Shown here in pieces: positions 36,601 to 51,600 of a DNA stretch of 64,000 nt. The notes below the pieces were generated by a model. The model was not told the origin of the DNA, searched no databases, and saw only the letters and a list, made by a program, of their open reading frames with translations. Source of the DNA: Ariolimax columbianus. Taxonomy: Eukaryota > Mollusca > Gastropoda > Stylommatophora > Arionidae. Each line of letters begins with the position of its first letter. Positions within the stretch are counted from its first letter, which is position 1. A program made the translations under genes and the position numbers. The stretch spans positions 130,445,023-130,509,022 of the forward strand of contig JAVGWX010000003.1 in NCBI GenBank assembly GCA_036924085.1. Reading direction: 5' to 3'.

Positions 36601-39600
36601 ATTGAACCCAGCACCTTCGGACCTTAATCACTAGCCCAAGTTGTCCCTCCAACAAGTCCTTTTCAAGTCAGATAACTTAACGTCTTTATACTGGCTTAGA
36701 AGACTCATATTAGAGCCTTTATACAACCAGTTACATTTGCATTACACTGCTCTAAAAGCTATGCGCTTCCAATCTATTCTTAAAAGTATTAGCTGCCCCT
36801 GCCTTCACCACCTCCTGGGGCATTGCATTCCAAGCATTCACCACTCTCTGACTAACAAAATATTTCCTAATATACAATATGGACCTTTCTTTAATTAATT
36901 TGTAGCTGTGCCCTCTTGTTCTTGTTGGTGGTTGTATTTTTAAAAAACTTGTTATAGTCTAATTTAACCTTTCCTGTGATTATCTTATAAACCTGTATTA
37001 AGTTACCTCAAATTCATCTCTTTTCTAGACACCGTAGGCAGGTTTCTCTGAGTCTTTCCTCATAACTAATTCTTGAATCCCACTATCAGCTTTGTTGCTT
37101 TTCTTTGTATTCTTTTCAGCATGTTTATATTCCCTCTACGATAAGGACTCCACACCTGTACACAGTACTCCAATCTAGGTCTAACTAATGCTTTATACAA
37201 TTTGACAATCACTTCCCTACTCCTATGTTTAATATTTCTTTTTATCATACATTGCATTCGCCTTATTCACTGCTACCTGAACTTGCTCACTCACTTTACC
37301 TGCATGCTCTATTATGACCCCTAGGTCCCTCTCCTTATCTATCTTTCCTTATTTATTATTATAAAAGTCTATCAACATTCCTGTCATGTTAAAGTAAATC
37401 ATTAAAGTTGAAGAGATGTGGTAAATAAAAATAAAATTGCTGGAAATCAATATAAAGGACAACAAGGGCATACAAATTGAACATTTCAAAATCATGAGAT
37501 GTAAGATAGTCAACAATAGAATTGACAAATTGCATTAATGACAGGATAACTGTTTTACCTGGTTTGAAGCATAACATTTTTATGTTCTTCCTTTGTCATC
37601 TATCCAGTCTATCACTTCGCTGGCACATCAGCAAAAAGACTGGAGAAATGCTTCGAGTAGTGGACAGAGGAACAACAAGTGTAACAACACTACTCAGGTA
37701 AAACTCATATGATCAGTAACTGCTAGTCACTTGAAAAAAAGCAAACAATGAAAGCTTTGTATTTTTTATCTTTATCATGAGCTAAAAGAACTAATTTACT
37801 GGTAGAAAGGTCAAACTAATTCTTACTTACTTACATATGCTATTGTCTCTTGGGGAGTGTGAACTGCCTGTCTTGTTGTCTATGTTATTTTAGTATTTCT
37901 GTTATATCATTCACAGTCCTCCTTGTTCCTTATAACCAGACCTTCTTGAGTTGTAAGTGTGCAGTGATAGTTGAGCTGGTTGAATTTTTAAGAGATGACT
38001 GAACCATCTTATTTTCTGTCTGGATGTGTTTTCAGCACTGTGGGTAATTCTCACCATATTTCCAAAGTCATCATATTTCATTTGATCTCAACTGAAGGCA
38101 TCAATGAGTTATCTTAGACTTTTAAATTCATACGTAATTTTCCTTTCATGTGCTTTCGATTAAGATCAAATTTTATTCTTTCTCTTTCTGATGTTCATCT
38201 AAAAAGGAAGTTATGTGTTATAGTTTATAACAAAGCTGCATTATCTGGCCAAACACATCCACTTTCAGCACAGCAATTTTTTAGGACTGGGTTAACCTTC
38301 TCTCTGCAATCCCTATTCTCTTAGACTACACTAGTGCATCCTGTTTCCAGGGCTGCAGCTTGGACGCTGAATAAAAACTTGTTCAGATGTGATTTGCTGC
38401 CCCTGATGCACGCAACCGTCAATGAGTTGCTGGCTATAGTCTACTAATACGCTGTGCTATATCTTCAGCCCCAGAACCCAGCTTGCCATAATAACACAAC
38501 AATTGCATAGATATATTGTTTATTAGTTTTTATTTTATTGTCATGCTAATATTCATGTGTTTAAATAGTTGTGCTAATTGATAAGCCACAACTTTGTTTT
38601 GTGACATCTAGTTTCAATTTCTCTATCAAGTCTTCTATCATCCCTAAAAATCTTTTCCAGGTATTTGAGTTGAGCCTGTTAGGTTGGCACATTTGTTTAG
38701 TGAACCAGATGTTCTGTTAAATCTTCATAGTTTCTATATTTCAATGAATTCATCTTTAGACATGTTGTCAGGGATTCGTTGTTAGACTTCATTGTACTGT
38801 GTCTCAGGATTTTTTTCTTGTGAGATGGGTGTGACCTATTCATTTCCTTTCTGCCTTGGCTTTCATAACAGTCAGATACGAATTTATAATTGGGCAGACT
38901 AAAGTGTGTTGATACATTGGATTGAACCTGGTAAATTTGTCATTATAAGCAAGCTCTCTAATTGTTCTGCTACTCAAATAATATGGCATTATTAATGTAT
39001 TTAATTTCTACCTTTTACAGATGACTGCCATGATTTAAAAAAAAAAATTGTATGTGATACCAGGATTTTTGGGGCAGAATCAGTTAAAAATCTGGTCTCT
39101 CAGCAAAGAAATTTGGTTATCATCATATTGCTGTAAGCTCCTGTCTACCCAAGTGTAAAAGGGTTTCTGACACTCCAATTATAAAAGAGAGGGCAGCAAG
39201 AAAGGAATCTAATCACTCCACCTATCAAAAGCTGAGAACTTGTAAAATGAAATATGCATTATCCCCAATGACAGTTGCTCCTATTGTACTACTTTTTTCT
39301 TTTTATATGACGGCACTGTTGGTAGATGACCTTGAATTAAAGGTAAGAGACCAAAGACGCAGCACAGTGAATGTTCTGTCAGCAACCAGTGACTGATAGC
39401 TAGCTGTTTACATCAGGGTCAGCAAAATTGAGTAAAACTATTCGATTTGGAAATGGGAAACTAAAGCAGAGAAACTTTGCAGAAATAGCCAAAGCAAAGA
39501 TGAGCGAAGACCCTATGAACACAGTAACAACACCAAAGCCCATCCCTACTGTACGCAAACCCACATGGAAATAGCATATCATTCCGGAGGTGGTAGAAAA

Positions 39601-42600
39601 TATACCAGGTATTGGAAATAAGAACAGCCAGTCTGAAGAAGAAAGAAGAGACATAACCCTGAGGTACATAACGGAAAACTACCCAAGCATGGACTGGACC
39701 CATGCATACACCGACGGTTCTGTAACAAACACAACACAGAATGGATGGGCAGGGGTATTCCTGAGCCTACCAAATGGTAGAAAAATAACACTGTCAGTGG
39801 CAACTGGAAAATACTCAAGCAATTTCAGAGCGGAGGCAGAGGCACTGAGGGCTGCAGTAGAAGCAATGCTGACAGACGAAAGCAATGATAGCCAGATAGT
39901 CCTGTTTACAGATGACCTGGCCGTGGTTACAGCACTAAAAAGCCAGAAAAATACTGAACTTAATGATTTAAGAGCAGTACTCTGTCAACTATGCCAGCAG
40001 TTCGCACCAAAAGGGTAGTGATACAGTGGGTTCCATCCCACTGTAACATCCAAGGCAACGAGGAGGCAGACAGACTGGCAAAAGAAGGTGCAAAACTACC
40101 ACAACCAGATTCTAGTGTGACCTACAAAGAGTCCAAAAGGCGTATTAGGGCCAGATACATGGCCAAATGGGAAACAGAACATAATGGCTACACAAAAAAT
40201 GATGCCTATTACCAGTTGAACAGAAGAGAGCAGGTCGTGGTCTTCAGACTCCGCACAGGCCACAACAGACTGAGGTACCACCTATTCAATAAACTGAAGA
40301 TAGGTGGCACTGACGAATGCACTTGTGGTACAGGGAAAATGACCGCTGAACATCTGCTGCAAAACTGCCCGACATACGAGGACCAGAGAAAGCATATGTG
40401 GCCATCACCAGTGGCAACACTAGACAAGCTCTATGGCAGTGTCGACAGCCTCAGGATAACAGTTGCTTTCTTCGAACAAATACAGGTTAACATCTGACCG
40501 CGTACGAAGAAGAAGAGTAAAACTATTCTACCTCCAGGTTATAACTCTGAAAACAGACTGCTTTAGTATAGTCTGAAAAAGAGAACAGGTATCGCAGTTA
40601 GAAGCAAATCTGGTACCTTAAAAAAAAGTAAACTGAAATTGAATGTGCCGGGCTAAAGGCGCAGATATAACAGGGACTTGTTCAGCTATGTTTCACTGAC
40701 CCTGATGCAAGCAGTCAGTTATGAATTGCTCCCTCAAGTCCGTTACCTTAAAATGGTGGTGAGGGAGCTTGCATGTCTCAATGATCACAGGAGCTAAGCC
40801 AGCGGAAGTGAAAGCTTTCAGAAGGGTCACCCAAGTTAGGTAGGTCATGGGGGAGGGAATAGACTAATCACGGACAACTCACCTAGAGTATAATAGGTTA
40901 GGTTAGGGTCGACCACATAAATCTATTAAAAAAGTGAGATACAAAAACATTGATAACAATGCCAAATCAACCGGCTTGGTGAAAGGAAGGACCTTAGGAA
41001 ATGAGAAGAAGGATGCAGTGAAGAGAAAGCTGCAAGGATTCTCCACGGCAGACTGCCGTCTGAATACCAAGAAGAAAACAAATATAGCGACATGGAATGT
41101 TAGAACAATGTACCAGGCAGGTAAAACAGCCCAGATAGCTAAAGAGATGAGGAATTACAAATGGGCGGTGCTAGGACTGTGCGAAACAAGATGGACACAA
41201 TCAGGAAAGATGAGACTGACTACTGGGGAAATTAATGATGTTTTCTGGAAACGAGGGAACAGATGCCCAACATACAGAGGGAGTAGCACTGATGCTCTTC
41301 AGAGAAGCACAGCGGTAACACATAAAGTGGGAGGCTATTACCAACCGAATCATGAGCGCAAGCTTTAGAACGAGGAACAAACATCAATATAAACATCGTT
41401 CAGTGCTATGTCCCAACTAACGAGGCTGATGATGATAAAAAGCAAAAGTTCTACAACAAGCTGGAACAGGTCCTTGACACACAGAAAAAGAAAGATCTCT
41501 TAATTTTAATGGGCGACTTTAAATGCTAAAGTGGGAGCAGACAACCTAGGTTACGAACAGATTATGGGAAGATAAGGCTGCCGAAGACGGATGTGTCGGA
41601 CCGAAAGGTGCAAATATCGCAGTCAAACTGTAAACTAGCAACACAACGCATTCCGTTCTCCGGACTACATCCTGCTACTTGCAAAGCCCTGTTCAGGACA
41701 TGGTAGCGGGAGTTTGAGAACGAACGCACAAGAAGAAGAAGAAGATGGGAAGATAAGGAATGGGACAGATGAACAAAAATGGAGAAATATTTTCAGAGCT
41801 ATGTGCGCTACACAAAATAATAATTGGAGAAAGCATGTTTCCACATAAAAAGATACATAAGGGAAAATGGCGTTCTTCAGACAAGTAACAGAAAATCAGA
41901 TTGATCACATCTGTGTCAGTCAAGCGTTCAGAAGTACACTACAAGATGTAAGAATAAAACGAGGAGCAGATGAAGCGTCAGACCACCACATGTTGTTTGG
42001 ATTTTGCAGCTCAAACTAAAAAAGAACCTAGCACAAGGAGAACAAGATATAACATACACTTATTGCAACACCAAGAGAAGAAGACAGAATTGAGCTTAAA
42101 ACTTCGTTAAAACAGATATCAAGTGCTACAAGAGCTATATGAGGGTAATGAATTGGACATTAATAGTATGTGGGACCAGGCTAAAGAGATGTTGAATAAG
42201 ACATGTGAAAAAACTGTGGGATTCAAGAGAAACCAACACAAAGAACAACACAAAGAATGGATCACAACAGAGACATTACATAAAATAGAAGAACGGAAAA
42301 AGAAGAAAGCTATACTCAACAATTGCCAAACCCGAGCCACCAAGCAGAAGCACAGAGTAATTATACTGTTACAGACAAAGAGGTCAAGCCATGTATAAGG
42401 AAAAATAAAAGGGAATATATTGATAAGCTGGCGCAGGAGGCAGCAGAGAGAGGAGATATGAGAGATCTCTACTCATTAACAAAGAAAATGGCAAATAGAT
42501 ATATACCGACAGATAAACCAATCAAAGATAGAGAAGGCAGGATATTGACATCAACGGAGGAACAACATAAACGATGAGTTGAGTATTTAAGTCTAAACAG

Positions 42601-45600
42601 ACCTCCACCACAAGAAACACCAAACATCCTACCAGCAGAGGATACCCTGTACTTGGACAGCAACCCACCAAATAAGATAGAAATCCAAAGGGCCATAACT
42701 AAACTCAAGAAAGGGAAAGTGGCAGGACCAGATGGAATAGCAGCAGAAGCCATATTGGCAGATATAGATAAGGCCACTGATACATTGCAAGGATTATTCA
42801 AGAAGATTTAGGAAGAGGAGAGATTGCTAACAGAATGGAACCGCTGGTTGCTGTCAGGTTATTCACTGTTCCATCTTTGCTTCTTATATGATGATTAGGA
42901 CAGATGTGTGGTCCTCAGCTCGTTCCAGACCGATAGCCACTAAAGTGGCTCTCTAACAAAACCCTACAGGACCTTTAACCACTAAAGTGGACAACAAATT
43001 TCTTTGTTTCACAGATTGGCGATTGGGTTTTTATGTGAAGGATGCTTTCCTGCTAAGACTAGAATAGTTCTCTTACCGGAATTTTACCAAAAAAGAGGTG
43101 CTAGATGTTGCATTTCAATTAAACTTTGATACATTTTTCATATTGAATCTGGAGTCGTTGAGAAAAATGTTCATCTTCAGTATTTATGGACATAAATACA
43201 TCAAATAAACTGTGTTTTGAAGGACTTTTTCTTGTGTATAAAATTGCCAGAAAAATGAATAGAAACACTTTAAACCATTGACAAATTAAGGAGAGTTACA
43301 ATATTGTGATGTATAAATTATGTTTCTTAACATTTTTTGTTGTTTTTACAACGCATTTATTCTGACAAAAAATCATATATAAAAAATTTACTGTTATGTT
43401 CATTTTCTGTAAACATTTCCCTTCTCAGTGATATACAATATTAATATGTTTATCTAATTATGGTGTAAAGTAGAAACATAGATAAAAGCATGCAGTAATT
43501 TTTTTTTCTTCAAAATTAAAAATTATTTTGTTTCAAACTAAAAAATAATCAAGTCCTGAAAGAGTTGAGTATAAATTGAAATATAGTGCTACAAATGTAT
43601 GAGTTTTACAACAATGTGATAAGTATTGATTGTTAATGTATTGTGGCATTGTAGTATGATTTTTACACTTTTACCTAAACCTCTTCTCAATTTTCATCCA
43701 CAGTTACATCTTGTTCCAGATCCTACCCACCATTGCAGACATAGTTATCGCCATTGTTTACTTTGTTACTGCCTTCAACTACTTGTTTGGTGTCATTGTC
43801 TTTCTCAGCATGGCCATGTACTTAAGTATGTTTCTTTTTAAATAAGGCAGCAGGTTTATGTACAAGTTATTATCCATTGCAGTATCCATGTTTCATAATC
43901 TAATGTGTATAGTACTTCTGTCAGGTTAGTATCACCAGTAGAAAACTATCATTAGTTTAGTTTGACATAACACATTACCATACCCTGCGATTGGATAACC
44001 TTATTGCCAAGCCTTGAATTAATTTCCAATTATATTTCACTTTTATTTCCATGTTTGATTATCAATATGTAATCATTTTTTATAAATATCATAATTTTTA
44101 AATAAAAATGAATAAAGTTATATATTTTTCTAACTTTAGTTATGGTTTCTTTTGGGCTACCCTTTACATCTACTTTTCGTTATAGATAAAAAACATAGAT
44201 CAGATCTTATTCACTTATACTGTTGATCCTGCTTCAGGGGTTGATCTTATCTTTCACTTATGCAAAAAGTATGTTATAGTTTAGTCTTAGTTAAATGTAA
44301 ATAAAAGTTTAGATTGTGTTGACATAAAAAGAGTATAAATTCTTAGATACAGATAGGTAGCAGGAGTATTAGCATAATTCCTTTACTTATTGTGAATCAA
44401 AGGTCGTAGATCACTAAAAAAATCTCAGATATACTAGAATTTTCTGTGAATGAAACACATCCAATACCCAATGCACATCAGACCTACAATAGATGTAAAT
44501 TAAACTTTCCATCTCAGGTGCCACTGTCAAGGCCACAGAATGGAGAACAAAGTATCGGCGACAGAGAAACCGCAGAGACAACGAGGCTAACGCCAGGGCT
44601 GTAGACACCTTAATCAACTTTGAAACTGTCAAGTATTATGCAGCTACAGATTATGAGCGAGATTATTACAGGAACGCCATTTTGGATTATCAGGTCAAAT
44701 TATTTTGAGGGTTGCAAGTTCCCCAACTCAAGGGGAGGGACTTGTCGTATTGTGGTTATCTCACATATTAGTGACATAGCACTCCATATAACACTAACTA
44801 TAAATATCCCACAGCTCAAATGTATCTCACATTACATCTCATTTTCAACAATCACCAAAGACATTTCAGACACTACATAAATAAGCACCATGAAGACATG
44901 AACATCTCTTTCATCACATAGAAACATTCTGATTCTTCCACCTTCCAGTTATGCTATTATCTTCACCTTGTTGCCTACAAATGTGACAAAAATTTGTGGT
45001 ACCTGTTGGTTAGCAGCTGTATTAACATTACCTCTTACAACCACCTTGGCACCATTCCTTGTAAGAATACGCGTTGTTGCATTACATGTCCTATGTTATC
45101 CAAACACGTTGGGTAGTCTTCCCTAAAAACAGTGCTCAATATCAAAGAAGGAATCAACTGCAAATCCAGCAACTGCATGTTCTTCATAATTTGTCGCCAA
45201 TGTGGCCGAACAAACATTTTTGAGCTTAGGTTGGAACGCTTTGTGTGCTTCAGTCAACACCCTATAAACATCTATAAGAACTCTGGTTCCTCGATTTCCA
45301 ACCACTTTAATGTTTCTGGACGCTGGTGCAAGGCTGGTGTCAAAGTCATAGACATTGTCTCATCTGCCTTGAGTGATTGACATCGTTTCAAGCTGGAAAA
45401 TAGACTGATCTCTCTCACAGACATCCTTCAGACACATGGCATCAATATTTTCCATACCTTTTCCTAGGCCCTACCTACTCTTCCTCCATTTGCCTGTCTT
45501 TTTTCTTGCCCCATTTCTTAGATTTTTATTTATTTCTTCTCATACCACCGACAAGTCTATTGCTCTTTGGTCTCTTAACGGATTATCCTATCTCCACTCA

Positions 45601-48600
45601 CCTTGTACACTTTCTTTGCCAGTTTTTTTCACTTTCTTTCTCTTCTGCCTTGTAGGAACACTAGATGGGATGGGGCCATTCAATAAATTTAATTTTATAT
45701 CCCTTTTATGTGTTTTCATCTTCTTTTGATGCGTTCATATTTTTTTCCAAGTTGTGTTTGCTTATATTTGTGTTGTCCCTGGGGGAGGCCTTTTGGTCAT
45801 AATGTAGGTTTCGTTCTTGTTTTAATCTCAGTGCTGTATCTGAACCATATCTATATATGTTTTTTTTGCACTCACAAAGAAACACCACAGCTTTATTGTT
45901 TCATTCTGGCTGTAAAACAACTGCATTAATTAACAGAAGAATGTAGGATAGTAAGTTTGTATTCAATTAGAATACGGATTTCATCATTGCCTCAATCTGG
46001 TACAGTGGATAAGACACTGTTCTGGCAACCAGATGGTTGTGAGTTAGATTAACAAATCACACATTTTACTTATTACAGTCAAAGGTCATTTAACATTGCA
46101 CATAAATCACGGAAATATTGTATTACGTTATAAGACCATCTTTATAAAAATAGCATGGCAATTCTTATGTCACTAATACTATCTTAATACCTCAAATGAC
46201 TAATTGAAATCTTCTTTTATAAGGAAATTCTCATTTAAATGTAGCATTAGTTGCTCTCTGGATAATGTAAAAGGTGGAATGACCCAGATTTATTTTTTTC
46301 TCCAGCTCTCAGAGTGGAAGTTCAATGCTGTGTTCAACTTGCTCAGCTTGTTCCAGAACATCATCAATACAGTTAGCCTGATAGCAGGGTCTCTATTGTG
46401 TGCTTGGGCAGTGGTTAATGGAATAGGGGGCCTGAAACTTGATGTAGGAGACTATGTTCTCTTCGGTACATACATTTCTCAACTATACCAACCTCTTAAC
46501 ACCTTGGGAAACACTTATAGGTAATGTGTTTCATGAATAGTGAATTATGGATCATATATTTATGAAGTGTTTGAGAATTTATATGAATAAATGCTTTCCA
46601 GAGTGGTGGTCCACTAGAACTGGTCCTCGACTTGTCAATTGTCTGTGTGCAAAAGGTGTAAAAACAAAAAAAATACTTACATTATTTGAAACAGTTGTAA
46701 CACAAAATGCATACAATTGTTATCATTAAATGGTAATGGTCATAGAATTGGCTAAGCATGCATTTCTACAAATTTTGATAAACATTTAAATTTATTGAAA
46801 AAGAACAATAAATCAATCGGATGGACTTAATTTCATGTCAGTCCACCACACTGACAAATTTGGAAAGCACTGGGCTTATACGCTGACATGAGCAGCATTT
46901 TATGACTTGAAAATTCCTTATGTATTTTATAATGTATATGCATGTTTGGCTTGCATATATATATATATTTTTAAATTGATAAAGGAAGTCCTATAGCAGA
47001 CAAAACTATCAAGGATGAAGTGTTATCTGTTAGTAAACGCACTCAAAAGCCATGTTAATATGAGCTCATTCTAAGGAGTTGCTGTTTATATTTGGCTGCT
47101 GTTACTGATATTAGATTAGTATATTTATTTATAAGGATAAACTTAAGTGTTATATGTCAAAATATGCAGAAATGAAACATATATTATATGAACATAGTTA
47201 AACATATAAACAGTTTCAAATACTTATGAGAGGTATATAAAGATTGGAATAGAACAAATATAAATTTACAAAACAGAAAAGAACATATTGTACTTACATA
47301 ATATTAAAATCCTTCAGCAACACAGAAACCTATAAATTCAAGATCATTGTAGAGCATATTTTACAGGAAAGTTTTGTGTCTTGTTATAAATAAACATTCT
47401 ACATGCATTTTAAAATTGGTTGTCATAGTTAGACATGAAATCATAATTTAAAACCAAATTAGTACACTTTCTATTTCATTATTTGCATTTCATATTTTAA
47501 AAATTAAACTATATTGCTGCAACATTAACAGGTGTACTGGATCTTACATGTCTAAGTTGGAATGTATCTCAATCTTCTACTTGCTATTGAAAGATGATCT
47601 TTCCTCTAGTAGCAGCTCTATTACACCTAGAACTAGTCACTAGGTCCAGTCAGCTAAGAACCTCATGTTTTCACAGGGGGACAGCATGGCCTAGGGGTTA
47701 GATGACACAGCTCACAATCTGAGGGTGCTGGGTTTGCTCCCCAATCACAACACCGGCCATTACCCCAGGGAAGCAAACCTTTAGAAAAAGCAGGAAGACG
47801 CAAACCCTTACATAAAACCAGTTTTTTTTTTTCTCGCTTCCTAGCCTTCCGTAATAATTAATAAAGTGTATATTACAATTGGAAAAACTGGAGCTTGTCA
47901 CTACCAGGGACCTTTTCTGGCACCTTTTTATTGAGAAACAAAAGTTAAAGAAAACAAAACTTTCCAGAGGTCAACAACAACTCCCATGTGTTTGTCTAAG
48001 TTGTCATCATTTATGTTACTTGATATTTGTATGTGATTAGTTTCAAGTAATTGCATGTTATGACACCCTCTTGGTACAAATTATTTCCAAATTATCATGT
48101 TTTATAAAGAACTTCATTTCACTGCTGGTCACTTTCTTATTTGTTTGAGTGTTACAAAGCAGAAACAAAAAAATGGGTTCTTTTTTTTTTAAATAATAAA
48201 AAATCACAAATAAATTTTTTTTCCTGTTGCTAAATGTTTCAGAATGATTCAGCAGGCATTTGTGGACATGGAAAATATGTTTGAATTGTTGGAGACAGAC
48301 ATTGAGGTTGGCAGTTTATACTAGTTGTATCAGTGTTTGCATAAGCACAACTGTTTGTCTCACCTGTTTTATTGTTTACACGTTTACTGAACCTTTGATA
48401 TTTACATACCTCATAAAGAATACGCCCAGCTTAATAGTTACTAGCACCACCAAAGGCACAGTGCAGACTCTATACTGCTGGGTAGACTAATTAATGACAA
48501 GGAAAAGCTTGGGGACTGGAAACCCCAGAGCAACACCTTACCCAAGTCTAGTAAGTGCCAGGAGGAAACAGTCCACAAACATACTACTAATATCCAAATG

Positions 48601-51600
48601 AAAGTCTTAAAGATAAACCATGGAAGACATAGAATGGCCCTTTATATATGCTGATCAAATGGGTTTGCAGAACAAAAACAAAAGGATGGTTTTGGACTAC
48701 CTGTCTGATTGCAGTATTTCAGCACATTTACTGTCTCATCTGTTTTATTGTTCATTGTGCGCTTTTTCAATTATCTGACCATTAATCTTTATGAGGTCTC
48801 TTTGCTTGTTATTATGCTTAATTTCCTTTATTTTATTCACACTAATCTGCAATTCCACTTTACTGCTTTATGTATTAGTCTGTATATCTTTTCTTGTATG
48901 TCTTGCTGCTTATTTTATAATCTACTTATATTATTTGTGAAATTGAGATCTTCCAGCTGCCTATAAAATGTCCATTGTATTCCTGTTTTTCTTCCTTCTG
49001 TTGTTTGCCATTTCACCCAGTTCATGACCATGAGAAAGGTTGTTTGAGATATAGGCGTTCCTGCCTGATCCCAGTTTGAACTGAAAATAGGTTTGCCATT
49101 TTGCCTTAGTGGATTATTCAACATATGACCTCTTCATAGAAATGTTGTAATTCTTATAAATTTATTCTTATGTTGTTTGCTTTTCATTCCAAAAACTTCT
49201 TCAATGTTCCAAATTTGTTTCTAAAGTTTGTACAAATAACTGTTTATGGTTTTGTCAGTGAGATTTCCAAGGATTTGAAATAATTTCTTTAAATCTAGTT
49301 GGGAACGGAGTGGGCTAGTAGACACTGCTCACAATTCAAAGGTTCTGGGTTTGCTCCTCATCACAGCACCGGCCGTTACCCCAAGGAAGCAAACCCTTAG
49401 AAAATGCAGGAGGAAGCAGACCTTTACATAAAATGCACGTTGATGTCGAATGTACTGGGTCGACAGGCACAAAATAAAAACATAGTGCAACGCACACGCC
49501 TTGGGGAATAGAGAAATAAGGCAAAAGCCCAAAAAATTAATTTAGTTTGAATTTAGCCTTTCTGTCTTTATTTGGTAGGTTATGTGTGTTGTATTTGTGG
49601 CTTATTATTGCTGTCTTATCTTTGAAGGAAGAGAACATCCCGCGCTCCCCTAATTAGATCAGAAGCTAAATCACTTGAAAAAGTTTTCAATGTAAAATGT
49701 CACTATCACTACAATAGATATCCCTGTGAAATATCATGCAGTTTGAAAACCATGTGGTAGCATATATTGGACATTGATTTATTAATTTAGGGAAGGATGT
49801 ACGGTATAACCATTACTATATCTTATCAGGGTGGGTTTTTGGGTGAAATATTTCAAAATTCCAACTGTACCCCTTTGCTAAATGAATATGGTAATGGTCT
49901 CACAATATACCATTGTCCGATTAGCAGCCCCTGGTTTAAGAATATTCAAGTTTTCAGTGTGAAAGTGTGAAACAGCAGACTATAGCTACAAGATTTCAAG
50001 ACTTATGTGGCCCAGAGCCTTCCATAATTTTCTTAATTTCCTCTGACCTTACTAATTCTTGAAGATTTAAACAAAACTTGATTAAAGATGTATAATTTTG
50101 CATTGGAGAAATTTAGGAACTGAAAATGTATTTTATATATGCTTTGCATTAGGTGTTAGTTGTGTTATTGTAAACACATATATTTGTGTGTTTGTTTTTA
50201 AATGTTTGCATTTGTTTAATGTTCATTCTTTGTATTTTGTGCTGTGAAAATCTATTCTGGGAAGATAGCACAAATTTCCTACAGTGCACCTGTGGAAAAA
50301 AAAGAGTTAGTTTCAAAACCATGACTTTATACCCTTTGTTCAAGAATCAATTAATCTATAGTAACAGGGTAGTCTATATGTAGAAATACAAGATATGTGA
50401 ATTTGTCAGCACTGTGTAATTTTATATGTCATGTATGCTTTCAGGTAAAAGATGTACCAGAGGCCAAGGACATTAATGTCAAGGGAGGAGAAATTGAGTT
50501 TCAGGATGTTAGCTTTGAATATGAGGCTAGGTATGCAACAGTGTTCGTGAGTATAAGTTTTGAACCCTGGTCTTCTTCTTCTTCATCTTCATACGCTGTC
50601 AGACATTAACGAACCCTGGTCTATAAATCCACTTATGTGATGTTCTTTGTGGGGGTCGACCCCAACTCTAGCAATAATATGATCAAGTATGATGAGTTTC
50701 TTTAACTTTGGAACTGACAAAATGACATTTCAGTTGCTCATATAATTTTGTATTTACATTCTGTGGGTTGGTCATTGTTGGCACATAAGCACTAATCAGT
50801 GTAGTGATCCTCTTTGTCTCCCAGTGAAATCTGTAAAGTCATTGTATAATCATTGAAACCTTTTAGGTGTTTAACAAGCTGATGAATGAGATGTAATCCT
50901 GAGGTGAATCCAAACACCAGCCCTGTGTCTTTCTTTGATGTCATGTCTACTCTAATAGAATGTATAGCACCTATAGCTTTGATGAGAAAGCAAAAAAACT
51001 AGCATCTCATTGGTGGAGCTCAAGAAGATGACCCAAAATAAAATCAGTGGAGAGTGATCATTGCTGTCTTATGTTCCAAGGTGAACCAGAATGATGAAGT
51101 CAAGTCTTTAACTTAGACTCTTTGACTTTGTCATCTAAGGCTGTATGACTTTGTCAACTTTAGACCTATGACTTGGTCAACTTAAAACACTATGACTGGC
51201 AACTAAGGCCCTGTGACTTGTCAGATAAGACCACATGACTTTGTCAATTCAAGGCCTAATGACTTTTTGTGTCTATTGAAGTTTGTGATCTTATCTTGTC
51301 TGTGGACATCACCACATATTTGAGAAGCAGAAATGTTAATCAGCTGGCCAGAGAAGAGATTGAAAAAACTGACTGAGAGGAGGTTTAAAAAAATGGATCA
51401 GAGAGGAGGTTAAAAAAACTGATCAGAGAGGATGTTAAAAAGCTGACCAGAGAGGTTTGTTGTTGAATGCCCACAATGAGTAGCTTTACTCTTTTGTGCG
51501 CCCTGAAAAGGACGTTAAGTGGCAGTTTGCAATAGCTTTCTTCACATCCTGAGCATGCTGATGTAGGTAGCCTGGGGCCTACATGCGGATGTGTTATGCT

